Notes: generated from the sequence alone by a model not told the origin. A stretch of DNA of 64,000 bases from Saprospira sp. CCB-QB6 (GCF_028464065.1 NZ_CP116808.1:124001-188000); one strand, 5' to 3'; positions 33,853 through 43,383 are shown, numbered from the stretch's first letter. Numbers and translations: made by a program.

Positions 33853-36384
33853 TTAGCCTTTTCCGCCCCTCCCCTTCAAATAGGGATAAAATGCCTTTTC
33901 CATCCTTGGAATATACTCTACAAAGAAACGATTCGCCTTCGGCCAATCTTCTTCTCGGCCCAAACTTACCCCCTCCAAATCAAAGCGAATACGACTCATT
34001 TTATTATCCGGCAACTCTTGCCAAACTAAAGCTTCTCCAAAGACCTCTTCTATCTCCTCCTTCTGCCCAAATAGCTTTTTAAACAATTTCTTGTTCTTCG
34101 CCTTCTCTGCCCCTATAATAGAAAGCTCAATCCTCGCATGATCCTTCGTCATGATTAAACTATAATACACACTAGTCGTTCCTGCTCCACAACTTAGCCA
34201 ATGATCCTTAGAAGGAGATACCCGCTGAAAAAGTGTCGTATCCTTTATTTGAGGCAATAGTTGCGTCCAATATTTCTTGCGCATGAAAAAACGATCCTTC
34301 TTTCTAGCCGCTGTCTTTTCTTCCAAGGCCTCTTCTTCCCCATATTTTATAGCTAAAGCATCCTCCAAACCAAATGATGGCAGCAAACGCTTCAAAATGA
34401 CAAACTTCTTATTGCTATCTAAATTTGTCTCTACAAAATAGGAACCGACAAGCAACTGTGGCGCCCGAAAATCCTCAGCCCGCTCACTGACTTTAAGCCG
34501 AGCAGGCTGACTCAGCAACAAAGCCGCATCTTTCTGATAAAGCTGCCGCAAAACATATAAATACATCTGCGTAAACTTATGCTCTACAAGCTTTTCTCCC
34601 TCAAAAATAAAATAGGCTAACTTCTTATTCTTAGGCATACTCGCCTCGAATATATTCATCTCTGGCTCCAACAGCTCCTCATTGAGCTCAACTTCCGGAT
34701 AAGGCCAAATCTTCAAAAAACGAGCTGTAATCAAAGCCGTCCGCTCATGATAAGCCCGCAAATCCCAAGCTGCTAAACTACTCAGGTATTTATTCAACCA
34801 AAGTCGACTATACTGATAGCCTTGCTCTTTCCCCTGAATATTCATCTCCTTTTTGGCCCTAAAGGTTTTATTCCCCAAAGCCCCATTATTGCCCGATAAG
34901 GTCAAATTCCCTATCGTATGCAAATAACGACGCTCAAAGGCATCTATCTCCTCCTCTGACAACTCCTCCCTCCAAGCCTCACTAGGCTTCTGCGGAAAAA
35001 TATGCTCTACACTAATCCGCTCATCACTAGTGTCTACAAACTCTCTGTTGTTATAGTTTTCTAACTTCTCAAACAAATAGTCTCTCTTCCTAGCAGTTAT
35101 ATTATACAAATCCCTATCTCTCAAGGCCTGCTGCAACTCCGCATCCAAGGGAAAACGCCCCGCCCCTTTCTTACGCAAAATTGAAAGGTAAATAGAGTTT
35201 ACATAGTCCTCACTATCTACCTCTGCATACAAAACCATGAAGATCTTGTTCAATACACTAGTCGGCAAGCCCACAATAAACCGCCGCCACACATAAGCCT
35301 GCAAAAACTGAAGAATCGCAATCAAATCCGACTTAGAAATCACCCCATTATCCTTGTCCTCAAAAAGCTGCAACAAAAAAGGATAAACTACATGGACCTC
35401 CAATTGATTGATGTACTCCAACTCCTGCCGAATATCCTTGTCTCGCTCCGCTCTTGGGTTAATAAACGAATGATAATGATAAGACAAACTCTTGATCTGC
35501 TCCAAATCATTCCAATATTCCTCTCCCTTCTTATCCTGATACTTCTCTTTAAAGGTCTGGTAGACCTTCGACTTATTCGGTATCGCCTTGTTCTTTAAGG
35601 TTAAATAATCCCGTATAAATGCCGATACCATCGACTTTTCCGTCCCCCAATCCCTCGCATTCTCTTCTATCGGATACCAAACTCGCTTATATACCCGCCC
35701 CTGCTCCTTAGGCTCCAAATCCATCAAAATATAATTCCGAATCAAGTCAGACTGCGAAAGATCCAAACCCGTCGAGTTCAAACTCTCAAAGATCCGCTGC
35801 GGATCATCTTTCCCTCGCTCCAAAGCAATCTCTACAAAGATCAACCGCTTTATCCCCTGCTCAATCAACTGAAGGTTCTCCGCATGGACCAAACTCCTAA
35901 AATACCGATAGTTCTCTAAGACCTTAGTATACCCCTCTAGCTTATCCTCCTCTCCCCAAAGTATCGCCTCAAAAGCAAGCGCATTCTTATCCGTTTGCTT
36001 CAACTTCAATTTATACCGCTCTTCCTCCACATACTCATTGCACAAATAACTTTTGTAAATTCTATCCGCTAAACGCCCCTGCCCCGACTCCAAAGCAAAG
36101 CGATACAAGGCCACCAACAAAATACTTAAACTGGTCAAGCGCTGCTGCCCATCAATAATCACCAATTCTCGAACCTCTCTACTACTCCCCAAACCCTCAT
36201 AAATAAACACAATGCTCCCTATAAAATGAGACGAACGATCCTGCTCCACCACATCTATAATGTCCTTAAATAAATCCGAACACTCTTTCCGCCCCCAATC
36301 ATAATTGCGCTGATAAATAGGTATAATAAACTGGGTATCTGGAGTTTTCAAAAAACTGACTACCTCCAATTCTTTGGCGTTCAT
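33853..36384 (-). CDS. DUF262-DUF1524-DUF4268 protein, GmrSD-like nuclease
   Basis: The 843-residue protein has a DUF262 domain (ParB/sulfiredoxin-like NTP-binding motif IIDGQQRLTS at 77-85; IFESLNSTGLDLSQSDLIRN at 199-217). A DUF1524 HNH-type nuclease domain follows (ISVEHIFPQ at 457-465, HTIGNLTLSGNN at 489-500). The C-terminal region resembles DUF4268 (HWLSCGAGTTSVYYSLIMTK, ..RIELSIIGAEKAKNK). DUF262/DUF1524 fusions include the type IV restriction enzyme GmrSD and related phage-defence nucleases that act on modified DNA. All the key motifs are intact. No methylase or other defence partner is adjacent, so it appears to be a single-gene system, and the defence role is by family. Confidence 0.87.
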   Translation of the reverse strand: MNAKELEVVSFLKTPDTQFIIPIYQRNYDWGRKECSDLFKDIIDVVEQDRSSHFIGSIVFIYEGLGSSREVRELVIIDGQQRLTSLSILLVALYRFALESGQGRLADRIYKSYLCNEYVEEERYKLKLKQTDKNALAFEAILWGEEDKLEGYTKVLENYRYFRSLVHAENLQLIEQGIKRLIFVEIALERGKDDPQRIFESLNSTGLDLSQSDLIRNYILMDLEPKEQGRVYKRVWYPIEENARDWGTEKSMVSAFIRDYLTLKNKAIPNKSKVYQTFKEKYQDKKGEEYWNDLEQIKSLSYHYHSFINPRAERDKDIRQELEYINQLEVHVVYPFLLQLFEDKDNGVISKSDLIAILQFLQAYVWRRFIVGLPTSVLNKIFMVLYAEVDSEDYVNSIYLSILRKKGAGRFPLDAELQQALRDRDLYNITARKRDYLFEKLENYNNREFVDTSDERISVEHIFPQKPSEAWREELSEEEIDAFERRYLHTIGNLTLSGNNGALGNKTFRAKKEMNIQGKEQGYQYSRLWLNKYLSSLAAWDLRAYHERTALITARFLKIWPYPEVELNEELLEPEMNIFEASMPKNKKLAYFIFEGEKLVEHKFTQMYLYVLRQLYQKDAALLLSQPARLKVSERAEDFRAPQLLVGSYFVETNLDSNKKFVILKRLLPSFGLEDALAIKYGEEEALEEKTAARKKDRFFMRKKYWTQLLPQIKDTTLFQRVSPSKDHWLSCGAGTTSVYYSLIMTKDHARIELSIIGAEKAKNKKLFKKLFGQKEEIEEVFGEALVWQELPDNKMSRIRFDLEGVSLGREEDWPKANRFFVEYIPRMEKAFYPYLKGRGGKG

Positions 36385-36422
36385 ATTTGGTCTTTGTTTT
36401 TAGTTTATATTCTCCTTTTTTT

Positions 36423-36561
36423 GGGGCTGCCCCGCCCTGCGGGCGGGTCGGGCTGTTGCGCAGCTCGCTATTCGCTCGGCCCTTCAGCGCTGCGCGCTTC
36501 GGGCTGCCCCTGCGGGCCACTGCTGTCCATCCCTCAGCCTGCGGGCGCTCCGCGCCCTGTC
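36423..36561 (+). repeat. GC-rich hairpin repeat, GGGGCTGCCCC sub-type
   Basis: After a T-run: GGGGCTGCCCCGCC, GGGCGGGTCGGGC, GCAGCTCGC, GCTCGGCCCT, third arm AGCGC/GCGCT, GGGCTGCCCC variant of the fourth position, CATCCCTCAGCC and GGGCGCTCCGCGCCC. The GGGG end is 38 nt from the start of the DUF262 gene. Confidence 0.78.
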
Positions 36562-36571
36562 CCCTCCAAAA

Positions 36572-36847
36572 CTAGTTTTCTGCAGCCAAACTATCCTTGG
36601 CCAACTGCTCGGCCCTATAGGCCTTCCACTTCTCCTCTGCTAGCTTCCAAGCGGCTGATTTAGCATCCAATACATCTTCCTTCAGCTCGCTTTCCCAAAA
36701 GGATTTAAAGCTGTTGAACTCTGTTCTCGTCTCTGTCTTTAAACTTTCTATCTCGCTATAGATGTAGAAGTAAAAGAAGGCTCCCGCCCCCAACAAGCTC
36801 AATAACATCCCTAACAATAAGCCTAACCAAAATGCACTGTTCTTCAT
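36572..36847 (-). CDS. Small membrane-anchored coiled-coil protein (third gene of Ubl operon)
   Basis: The 91-residue product has one N-terminal membrane helix (FWLGLLLGMLLSLLGAGAFF) and then a charged amphipathic helix (EIESLKTETRTEFNSFKSFW ... KWKAYRAEQLAKD). Its ATG overlaps the stop of the preceding gene (TAATG), so expression is coupled. No family recognised. It is the last of a three-gene operon from 38295. Confidence 0.65.
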   Translation of the reverse strand: MKNSAFWLGLLLGMLLSLLGAGAFFYFYIYSEIESLKTETRTEFNSFKSFWESELKEDVLDAKSAAWKLAEEKWKAYRAEQLAKDSLAAEN

Positions 36848-37482
36848 TAGTTATGGATTTTCACGGCCCGCTCAAATCCCAAACGCTCTAAATGCTCCTT
36901 ACGCGCTTGTTTAAGATCAAAGTCCTGAAAGCGAATCTGCGCCCGCAAAAAGTCAAAGGCGAAGTCAAAGTCCATATACTGATAACGGATGGGCAAACTA
37001 CCTGGTCCTGCCATATCCATCAATTGCTTTTGATTCAACACCTGAAGTAGGTCTCCTGCCAGCTGCAAAAAGGGATTCAAATGGTTTTCTATAAATTGTT
37101 GGCGCTTATCTCGGTCCAACTCAAAGATTTCTTGGGCCAATCGACAATAGGCTTGCATAGCTGGACAATAATCTAAGACAAAGACATTACTCAATTCATT
37201 CCGACGCGCTCGAACCATCTCTCCATTTTTTTCTCTAAGCTGCTGCTTGAGGTCCTTCAAGATCAATCGAATGCGCTCATTCTTAGCCTTGCACTCGTCT
37301 TCCAAAGCAAATAACTGATCGTTGCGCCCCAATTGCAATTTGGCTATTTCTGTTTGATATTTGGCCAACTCGCCCATAAAGCGACTACGCGCCCAAAACC
37401 AGCTAATCGTCACCAAAGCTAATAAGCCCGTAAAGCTCAAGGCATAAAAGGGCAACTGCTCGACAAATTCGTCCCAGTTCAT
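36847..37482 (-). CDS. Membrane-anchored helical protein (second gene of Ubl operon)
   Basis: The 211-residue product has an N-terminal membrane helix (FYALSFTGLLALVTISWFWA), a coiled coil of about residues 35-90 and a C-terminal helical domain (YCPAMQAYCRLAQEIFELDR, YQYMDFDFAFDFLRAQIRFQ). The body is likely cytoplasmic. No family recognised. It starts 12 nt after the ubiquitin-like gene and overlaps the third gene by one base. Confidence 0.68.
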   Translation of the reverse strand: MNWDEFVEQLPFYALSFTGLLALVTISWFWARSRFMGELAKYQTEIAKLQLGRNDQLFALEDECKAKNERIRLILKDLKQQLREKNGEMVRARRNELSNVFVLDYCPAMQAYCRLAQEIFELDRDKRQQFIENHLNPFLQLAGDLLQVLNQKQLMDMAGPGSLPIRYQYMDFDFAFDFLRAQIRFQDFDLKQARKEHLERLGFERAVKIHN

Positions 37483-37494
37483 ATCTATAGGGGA

Positions 37495-38295
37495 TTAAAA
37501 GGGTTGTACAATAAGGATAACGAGCCCGGCTAAGGCCAAAACAGCCAAAGAGATATAGATAATCAAGGGAATAGGGCTCCAAATGCGCACTTTTTCCAAA
37601 ACGGGCAAGTTTTCCTCTGCCCGCAAAGCATACAATAAGCTATCTATACTCTGATAGGGATCTGCCGTTGGCCTAACCGCATAGTTTGGATCAATGGGGA
37701 TGGCCGAAGGCGGTGGCAATTGTTCAATAATTAAATCAAGCTTCTCTTGTTGTTGCTGCTCCAATTCTTGCAGTCGATTTTGCAGACTTTCTAGCTCTTG
37801 CTCTATAGAGGCTTGCTGTGCAGAGCGCAACTGCAAATAGGCCCCAGCCGCTAAACCCTGTTCCCCAAAGCTTTGGTCCAAAGCCAAGGCCTCTCCCTTA
37901 AAATAAAGGCTTAAATCCTCGGCTAGGCTGTTCAAAAAGCCCTGCTCTACTAGCTGCAACAAGGCGTCTTGGGGCAATTGCTCTTCTGCAAAGGGCAAAG
38001 GCGCATAGGTTTGGCCCAAAGGGTCCTGGATATAGATAAAATGCTTTTGTGCTGGTCCCTCTTGCTCTATCCGCAAGATACTGCCCTCATACAAATCACT
38101 TAATTGCTGCAATTGCTGCTCGGCTTGCAAAAGTTGCTCACCAAAAGCCAGTTGATATTGCCCCCCTCGCTGAATGAAGCCACTTAATTCTAACTGCTCT
38201 AGCATTTCCGCCGCAGAGAAACTAAGGTCCACCTCGGCATTCATTAAGGTGCCGTACTGAGGGTGCATGAAATTTAAATTGAGTATAGGTTCCAT
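37495..38295 (-). CDS. Tail-anchored protein with two ubiquitin-like domains
   Basis: Residues 1-75 have a beta-grasp (ubiquitin/YukD-like) pattern: LNLNFMHPQYGTLMNAEVDL, a helix SAAEMLEQLELSGFI, YQLAFGEQLLQ and SDLYEGSILRIE. Residues 82-160 repeat it: KHFIYIQDPLGQTYAPL, DALLQLVEQGFL, LYFKGEALALDQ, GLAAGAYLQLR. A Gln/Glu coiled coil (about 165-200) follows and the protein ends in a membrane helix (PLIIYISLAVLALAGLVILI). No C-terminal Gly-Gly, so it is not a conjugated modifier. Tandem Ubl domains fused to a tail anchor recall EsaB/YukD-type components of type VII-like secretion, but no ATPase or WXG100 gene is nearby. First gene of a three-gene operon. Confidence 0.65.
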   Translation of the reverse strand: MEPILNLNFMHPQYGTLMNAEVDLSFSAAEMLEQLELSGFIQRGGQYQLAFGEQLLQAEQQLQQLSDLYEGSILRIEQEGPAQKHFIYIQDPLGQTYAPLPFAEEQLPQDALLQLVEQGFLNSLAEDLSLYFKGEALALDQSFGEQGLAAGAYLQLRSAQQASIEQELESLQNRLQELEQQQQEKLDLIIEQLPPPSAIPIDPNYAVRPTADPYQSIDSLLYALRAEENLPVLEKVRIWSPIPLIIYISLAVLALAGLVILIVQPF

Positions 38296-38366
38296 AGGTA
38301 GAATGGGGATGTTTCAAGTCCGAATATACTATTATATCTATTAAATAACAGCTTTTTTCTTAGAAA

Positions 38367-38410
38367 AGCAAAAGGCCCTAGCTTGGAGACGAGCTAGGGC
38401 CTTTTGTTTT
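38367..38410 (-). terminator. Terminator downstream of the 38634-41495 barrel gene
   Basis: AAAAGGCCCTAGCT and AGCTAGGGCCTTTT form a long stem. It lies between the barrel gene's stop and the start of the ubiquitin-like operon. Confidence 0.8.
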
Positions 38411-38420
38411 GGTCCTTTTT

Positions 38421-38569
38421 TGCGGCGGACAGGGCCGATAGGCCCGCAGGCTGAGCTGCCCGTAGCAGGGCCGCCCTTGGCGGCCGACCCAGGCGGCAAA
38501 GCCGCCGCAGGGCCGAGCGAATAGCGAGCTGCGAAGGGGAGCGACCCGCCCAAAGGGCGGGGCAGCCCC
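38421..38569 (-). repeat. GC-rich hairpin repeat, GGGGCTGCCCC sub-type (inverted)
   Basis: GCAGGCTGAG, GGCCGCC arms, GGCGGCAAAGCCGCC third arm, AGGGCCGAGC, GCGACCCGCC and GGGCGGGGCAGCCCC. The CCCC end is about 65 nt from the stop of the barrel gene. Confidence 0.78.
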
Positions 38570-38633
38570 AAAATAATCAGCTTCTCAAAAGCAATTTAAG
38601 ATCTATTGCCTTGATCAACTAATCAAATTTAGC

Positions 38634-41495
38634 CTAACGGGGAGGAGGAGGACCACCAGGACCACGACCGCTGCGATGACGCTGATGATGCTCGATCATT
38701 TCCTTAGATTTTTTCTCATCGACTAGGCTACCCTTTTTAGGTACAAAGCGATAGCTAAAGCGCAACATGAAATAGCGCTCCAACACCTGCCCAATTTGGT
38801 CCTCGATGTAGTTGGCCGTAAAGCTTCGGCTAAGGCTAGTGTTTTGGCCCAAAATGTCATAGACATAAATGCCTAACTCCCCTCTTTGGCTCTTGAATAA
38901 GAGCGTAGAAATGCTCGCATTCCAAAGCAAGAAGTCTGTATTGAAGCCATCTGATAAACCTGCATAGTGTTGGTGGCTCAAATCCGTTTGAAGCACTAGG
39001 GTTTTCCAAGGGTTCCAATAAGCCCGCAAGCGAGTGTTTTGGTTGTAATAGCGGTTGTTAGAACTTGTATTCAAACTGTTGATTGAATAGTTGACGCTAC
39101 CATCGGTACTCAAGGTAAAATCAAGCTTCTCGCTGATGTTTGAGCTCAATTTGAAGCCCAAACGGCCAGACGGCTGGCGAGAGTAGTTCAATTCGTTGTT
39201 AATCAAGCTAGGCGTTTCTGAGAAGGAGCCACCCAGCTTAATCCCAAAGTTAGACTTGATAAAATTGAGAGGGAAACTGTAGTCTGCAAAGAGATCCAAC
39301 TGATACTGACGGTCCAAGTTGACATCCTGTGTTAGCTGCGTTCCCTGAGCTAAATCAATCCCCAAGAAAGAAGTATCCTGATAAGCAATGAAGGTGCTTT
39401 GTCCTAGGTAATCTTTATTGTACTGAGCGCCAAAACCTACAAAGAACATACTGTTTTTGCTAGGATTGGGGTTGGCGTAATGAAAGCGAATACGGTGGCT
39501 AGTTGCCTGGACCAATTTTGAGTTACCCATTGACAATTGAAGGGGGTTGCTATTGTCTACTACCTCTTGCAACTGCCCAATGCTGGGTTCATCAGTACCC
39601 GAGCGGTAGAATAGTCCAAAATTCTTAGTCTTAGAAATCTCGTACCGCATCATAGCGAAGGGGAGCACATTAAAGAAGTTGTAGCTATTCTGAAAATCTT
39701 GCGGATAAACCTGTGTTGCCGATAAGGTAGCCCATTGTGCCGTAGCACGGGCATACATACGCAAGCCTTTTTTGTTATAACGCAAGCCTACTGAGGCCTG
39801 ATGACGGTCGTAGCGGCTATCTGCTTCATTAGAAAGCAAGGTATCCAAGAGGCTATAGACTCCCCCATCGTAATTATAGGTAAACTGATCAGCTTCTCCA
39901 TAGCTAATAGAAGGATCATAGCGGAATTGCAACTGCATCTGCTGGTTAATGGGCTCACTATACTCCAAACGAGCCGAATAACTACGGCTGTATTGGTCCA
40001 AATCCGAGGACTGATCAATAGAGTCAATTTGATTTTGGCTATAATAGCTATTCACAGACTCTTGCTTGTTGTTTCCGCTCTGCCCACTCATCTCCTGTTG
40101 TAGACGGATAGAAAAGGTCCGCCCCTTCTTCTTGAGGCGATGGCGATAGAGCAAGCGATTGCGCAAATTATAGGCCGTCAACTCACTATTAAACAGATTT
40201 TCACTCGCATTCAAGGGCTGCTCAATATTGTAAGTCTGCGATTGACCAAACTGCTGCCCCTCATTGATTTGCATGCTAAAGTTGGGCTCAAACTCTAGTT
40301 GATTGCGATCGTTGATATTGTACTCTAAGCGGAAAGTAGCTCGGTGATTTATATTTGTACTATTCTGGCTTTGCGACTCTAGATAGTATTGTCCTGCTTC
40401 CTCTTCAGAAATATAACTACGGAAGGTAGAATCAAAGCCCGTATTATTCACTTGGTTAAAGAAGTAACTTCCGTTGAACTTCCACTTTTCATTCCACTCA
40501 TTGCTGTAGTTAATTCCTCCTGCATAAGTTTCATTGATTCCGCCATTGTCATCTACAAGGAAGTTGCCTAGGCTACCACCGCGCCAACGACGGCGACCGC
40601 TGCCGCCCGAGGCCGCAACGCCAGCCAAATCTTCTGAACTAAAGTTTTGCTCATTGATATTGTTCCATTGGCCCAAAATTGAGATGCGTTCATTGCCATT
40701 AAAGCGGTTGTATACCCCCCCCAAGCGATAGCGCCAATCATCTTCGGGCTCTTGACCATCATCATGTCCCAAACCGGCATAAACTCGCCCAAAAGTTCCT
40801 GAACGATACTCTGGTTTAGAGACAATATTGATCGTTTTACTCTCCTCTCCATCTTCAAAGCCCGAAAACTGGGCCTGTCGACTCTTTTGATCATATACCT
40901 GTACCTTATCGACCATATCTGCTGGTAGATTTTTTAAGGTATTTCGAGCATCTTGACCAAAAAAGGGCTTTCCATCAATCACCACCTGCTCAACGGTCTC
41001 CCCTTGGGCCTTTACGGTTCCATCCTCAATCTCAATACCTGGCATTTTCTCTACCAAATCCGCCGCCGTAGCATTGGGGTTGGTTTTATAGGCCTTAGAA
41101 TTAAATTCTACGGTATCGCCCTTGAGTACAGCAGGAGGCGTTTTCCCTACTACATCTACAACGCCCTCTTCTAAGGCAGAAACTTTGAGCAAAATAGGTC
41201 CGAGGTCTACCTCTTCCTTATCTAAAAGAAAAGGCTGCTCATATTTTTCATAGCCCAAAAAGGAAATTTTGAGCAGGTATGGCCCCTGAGGGGCCTGTAA
41301 CTGGAAGAAGCCATCCAAGTTGGAACTACTCCCAAATTGTTTTGTGCTGTCTTTGGTTGACTGCAAGATAACATTGGCCCCAATGAGTGGCTCTTGACTC
41401 TCTGCATCAAAAAGGCGCCCATTAAGCTGCCCCTCTTGTGCCGAGGCGCTCCAATGAAGGAGCAGAAAGAATGCTAATGATATGTAATATTTCAT
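38634..41495 (-). CDS. TonB-dependent-receptor-like outer-membrane protein
   Basis: The 953-residue protein has a signal peptide (YISLAFFLLLHWSASAQ), a carboxypeptidase-regulatory-like beta domain (LNGRLFDAESQEPLIGANVI) and a plug-like region (TAADLVEKMPGIEIEDGTV, VVIDGKPFFGQDARNTLKNL). A long beta-barrel of the Bacteroidota OMP_b-brl_3 kind follows, with many aromatic-ending strands. The barrel is followed by a Gly/Pro/Arg-rich tail (RHRSGRGPGGPPPPR). No canonical TonB box was checked. Such proteins import or handle ligands across the outer membrane; the ligand is unknown. A LytTR regulator and its kinase lie directly upstream on the same strand and may control it. Confidence 0.85.
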   Translation of the reverse strand: MKYYISLAFFLLLHWSASAQEGQLNGRLFDAESQEPLIGANVILQSTKDSTKQFGSSSNLDGFFQLQAPQGPYLLKISFLGYEKYEQPFLLDKEEVDLGPILLKVSALEEGVVDVVGKTPPAVLKGDTVEFNSKAYKTNPNATAADLVEKMPGIEIEDGTVKAQGETVEQVVIDGKPFFGQDARNTLKNLPADMVDKVQVYDQKSRQAQFSGFEDGEESKTINIVSKPEYRSGTFGRVYAGLGHDDGQEPEDDWRYRLGGVYNRFNGNERISILGQWNNINEQNFSSEDLAGVAASGGSGRRRWRGGSLGNFLVDDNGGINETYAGGINYSNEWNEKWKFNGSYFFNQVNNTGFDSTFRSYISEEEAGQYYLESQSQNSTNINHRATFRLEYNINDRNQLEFEPNFSMQINEGQQFGQSQTYNIEQPLNASENLFNSELTAYNLRNRLLYRHRLKKKGRTFSIRLQQEMSGQSGNNKQESVNSYYSQNQIDSIDQSSDLDQYSRSYSARLEYSEPINQQMQLQFRYDPSISYGEADQFTYNYDGGVYSLLDTLLSNEADSRYDRHQASVGLRYNKKGLRMYARATAQWATLSATQVYPQDFQNSYNFFNVLPFAMMRYEISKTKNFGLFYRSGTDEPSIGQLQEVVDNSNPLQLSMGNSKLVQATSHRIRFHYANPNPSKNSMFFVGFGAQYNKDYLGQSTFIAYQDTSFLGIDLAQGTQLTQDVNLDRQYQLDLFADYSFPLNFIKSNFGIKLGGSFSETPSLINNELNYSRQPSGRLGFKLSSNISEKLDFTLSTDGSVNYSINSLNTSSNNRYYNQNTRLRAYWNPWKTLVLQTDLSHQHYAGLSDGFNTDFLLWNASISTLLFKSQRGELGIYVYDILGQNTSLSRSFTANYIEDQIGQVLERYFMLRFSYRFVPKKGSLVDEKKSKEMIEHHQRHRSGRGPGGPPPPR

Positions 41496-41609
41496 TGTAC
41501 AGGATTGATGAACTAGATAAATTCTAACTGAAGAGAAAAACCAAGCATGATTGACCGTTCGCTTTCTAGCTAAGGGCAGCCTAAAGCAAGGAGTGGCTAC
41601 CCAAAACCA

Positions 41610-42317
41610 CTAGACAGATCGACGATCAATAAAGTCTTGAAAAGCCTCTTTGTATTTGTCCGAAACGGGAATATGCTGCTTGCCAAATAACAACTGCCCC
41701 CGCTCTATAGTCGATATCTTATCTAAATTGACAATATAGGATCGATGAACCCGCATAAAGCGATGTCGAGGCAAACGCGCTTGTAAGCTCTTCATACTGA
41801 GCAAACTCAACAAGCTTTTATCGGTAGATTTGCGATGAATACGCACATAATCCTTTAAGCCTTCTATATAAAGAATGTCATCTAAGGCAATCTGCTGCAG
41901 CTTATAGTCTGATTTGAGAATAAGGTAATCCTCTGTGCCTAAAACACTGCTTTCTTGCAACTGCTGCTTGGCCTTCTGGGCCGCCGATAACAATTCTTCA
42001 AAGGCAAAAGGCTTGAGCAAATAGTCTATAGCATTGACTTTATAGCCCTGAATGGCATACTGCTCAAAAGCTGTGGTAAAAATGATCTTATGCCCCTGCC
42101 CCGCCAACTGCTGGGCCAGTTGCATCCCACTCAAATTGGGCATCTGAATATCAAGAATGAGCAAGTCCACCCATTCATCCTCCAACTGCTCTAAAACAGA
42201 GAGGGCATTACTGTGGCTGCCAATCAACTGCAAAAAAGGGATTTGCTTGACGTATTTTTCAACTAAGGATAAGGCCAAAGGCTCATCATCAGCCACAATG
42301 ACAGAATATGTTTGCAT
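41610..42317 (-). CDS. LytTR-family response regulator
   Basis: I choose ATG 42317 (MQTYSVIVADDE), which follows the kinase stop by 4 nt; the longer frame overlaps the kinase. The receiver domain (1-120) has the acidic pocket DDE, the phospho-acceptor Asp56 in LLILDIQMPN and Lys in LLKPF. The LytTR DNA-binding domain (about 140-235) contains ILYIEGLKDYVRIH and FMRVHRSYIVNLDKI. Together with 42322-43383 it forms a two-component system. Confidence 0.93.
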   Translation of the reverse strand: MQTYSVIVADDEPLALSLVEKYVKQIPFLQLIGSHSNALSVLEQLEDEWVDLLILDIQMPNLSGMQLAQQLAGQGHKIIFTTAFEQYAIQGYKVNAIDYLLKPFAFEELLSAAQKAKQQLQESSVLGTEDYLILKSDYKLQQIALDDILYIEGLKDYVRIHRKSTDKSLLSLLSMKSLQARLPRHRFMRVHRSYIVNLDKISTIERGQLLFGKQHIPVSDKYKEAFQDFIDRRSV

Positions 42318-42321
42318 AAGT

Positions 42322-43383
42322 TTAATATTTTGGAAGGCAAAGACGGGCCAAGAAATAATCCGATTGGGCCCCTTGTTCAAATTGATAGTCCTGTTCAGGA
42401 TAAAAGAGCTCTAAACGCTTGCAAAGATTCTCTAAACCTATTCCCGAACCGCTTTTATCACTTTCCGTTTTAGGAAAAAGGGAGTTTTTCACCTCAAAGC
42501 AAAGCCAACCTTCTTCTAAGCGTAAAGACAACTGTATAAAAGAAGGCTGCCGAGCATCTACTCCATGCTTAAAGGCATTCTCCAAAAGCGGTATAAACAA
42601 GAGTGGAGGTACTTGCAAACCCTGTTCTTTCGGAAACTCCATATCGATCTGTACATGCTGCGCATAACGCAAGCGCATCAACTCAACATAGTTTTGTAGA
42701 AACTGTATTTCATCCGCCAAAGGCACAGCCATCTCATCAGAATGATATAAAATGTACCGCATCAACCGACTAAGCCGAAGCACATTCTCCTGAGCCATCT
42801 TGGGCGCCAAATCAATCAACGCATAAATATTATTTAAGGTGTTAAAGAAGAAATGAGGCTGCAACTGATACTTCAAGTACATCAGTTCCGACTTCAAATG
42901 CTCCGTCTCCATCTCCTGATAACGCTCTTTCTCGGTTTGTAATCGCTGCGTTACCCGAATGACACTCGCTATGCCTACACTTAATGAAAAGGCTAGGCTG
43001 TCGCCAAACAAGATGAGGAAAATAGGAGGCCGATAACTATGTCCTTGATCTACCAGAAAATGTCCTGACAAAATATGGCTATAACAAAGATATAATACCC
43101 CCAACATCGGAACAAAGAAGGCCAAATTACGCCCGATAAAAGCCAAGTACTTTCGCTTAATAAGTAATTGCCCTACCCAAACGTAATAGTTCAGATAGAA
43201 GACTAGTAGATTGAAGCCAAGGTTTAATGTATGCTTGAACAAAAACTTCTGCCAAGGAATATGCGTATGCCGCCAATCTATCCATAACAAAGGGGAGATC
43301 AATAAGATAAGCCAAGGCAAAAAGTGAAAAATAAATTTGCGCCAACTCGGTGAAAAGTTGAACTGCTGATCTTCTCTGCACAT
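42322..43383 (-). CDS. LytS/YehU-type sensor histidine kinase
   Basis: The 353-residue protein has four or five membrane helices in its first 150 residues. A coiled linker follows, then the His-kinase motif YQLQPHFFFNTLNNIYALID, with the phospho-accepting His in QPHFFFN. The ATPase domain has PPLLFIPLLENAFKHG (N box) and SGSGIGLENLCKRL (G box). No extracellular sensor domain is apparent, so the signal may be sensed in the membrane. It lies 4 nt upstream of its regulator. Confidence 0.92.
   Translation of the reverse strand: MCREDQQFNFSPSWRKFIFHFLPWLILLISPLLWIDWRHTHIPWQKFLFKHTLNLGFNLLVFYLNYYVWVGQLLIKRKYLAFIGRNLAFFVPMLGVLYLCYSHILSGHFLVDQGHSYRPPIFLILFGDSLAFSLSVGIASVIRVTQRLQTEKERYQEMETEHLKSELMYLKYQLQPHFFFNTLNNIYALIDLAPKMAQENVLRLSRLMRYILYHSDEMAVPLADEIQFLQNYVELMRLRYAQHVQIDMEFPKEQGLQVPPLLFIPLLENAFKHGVDARQPSFIQLSLRLEEGWLCFEVKNSLFPKTESDKSGSGIGLENLCKRLELFYPEQDYQFEQGAQSDYFLARLCLPKY

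Noticed and set aside
33853-38295. One joint defence system of the DUF262 gene and the ubiquitin-like operon
   Set aside because: They are the same strand but separated by a GC-rich repeat and no coupling is seen; kept as separate observations.
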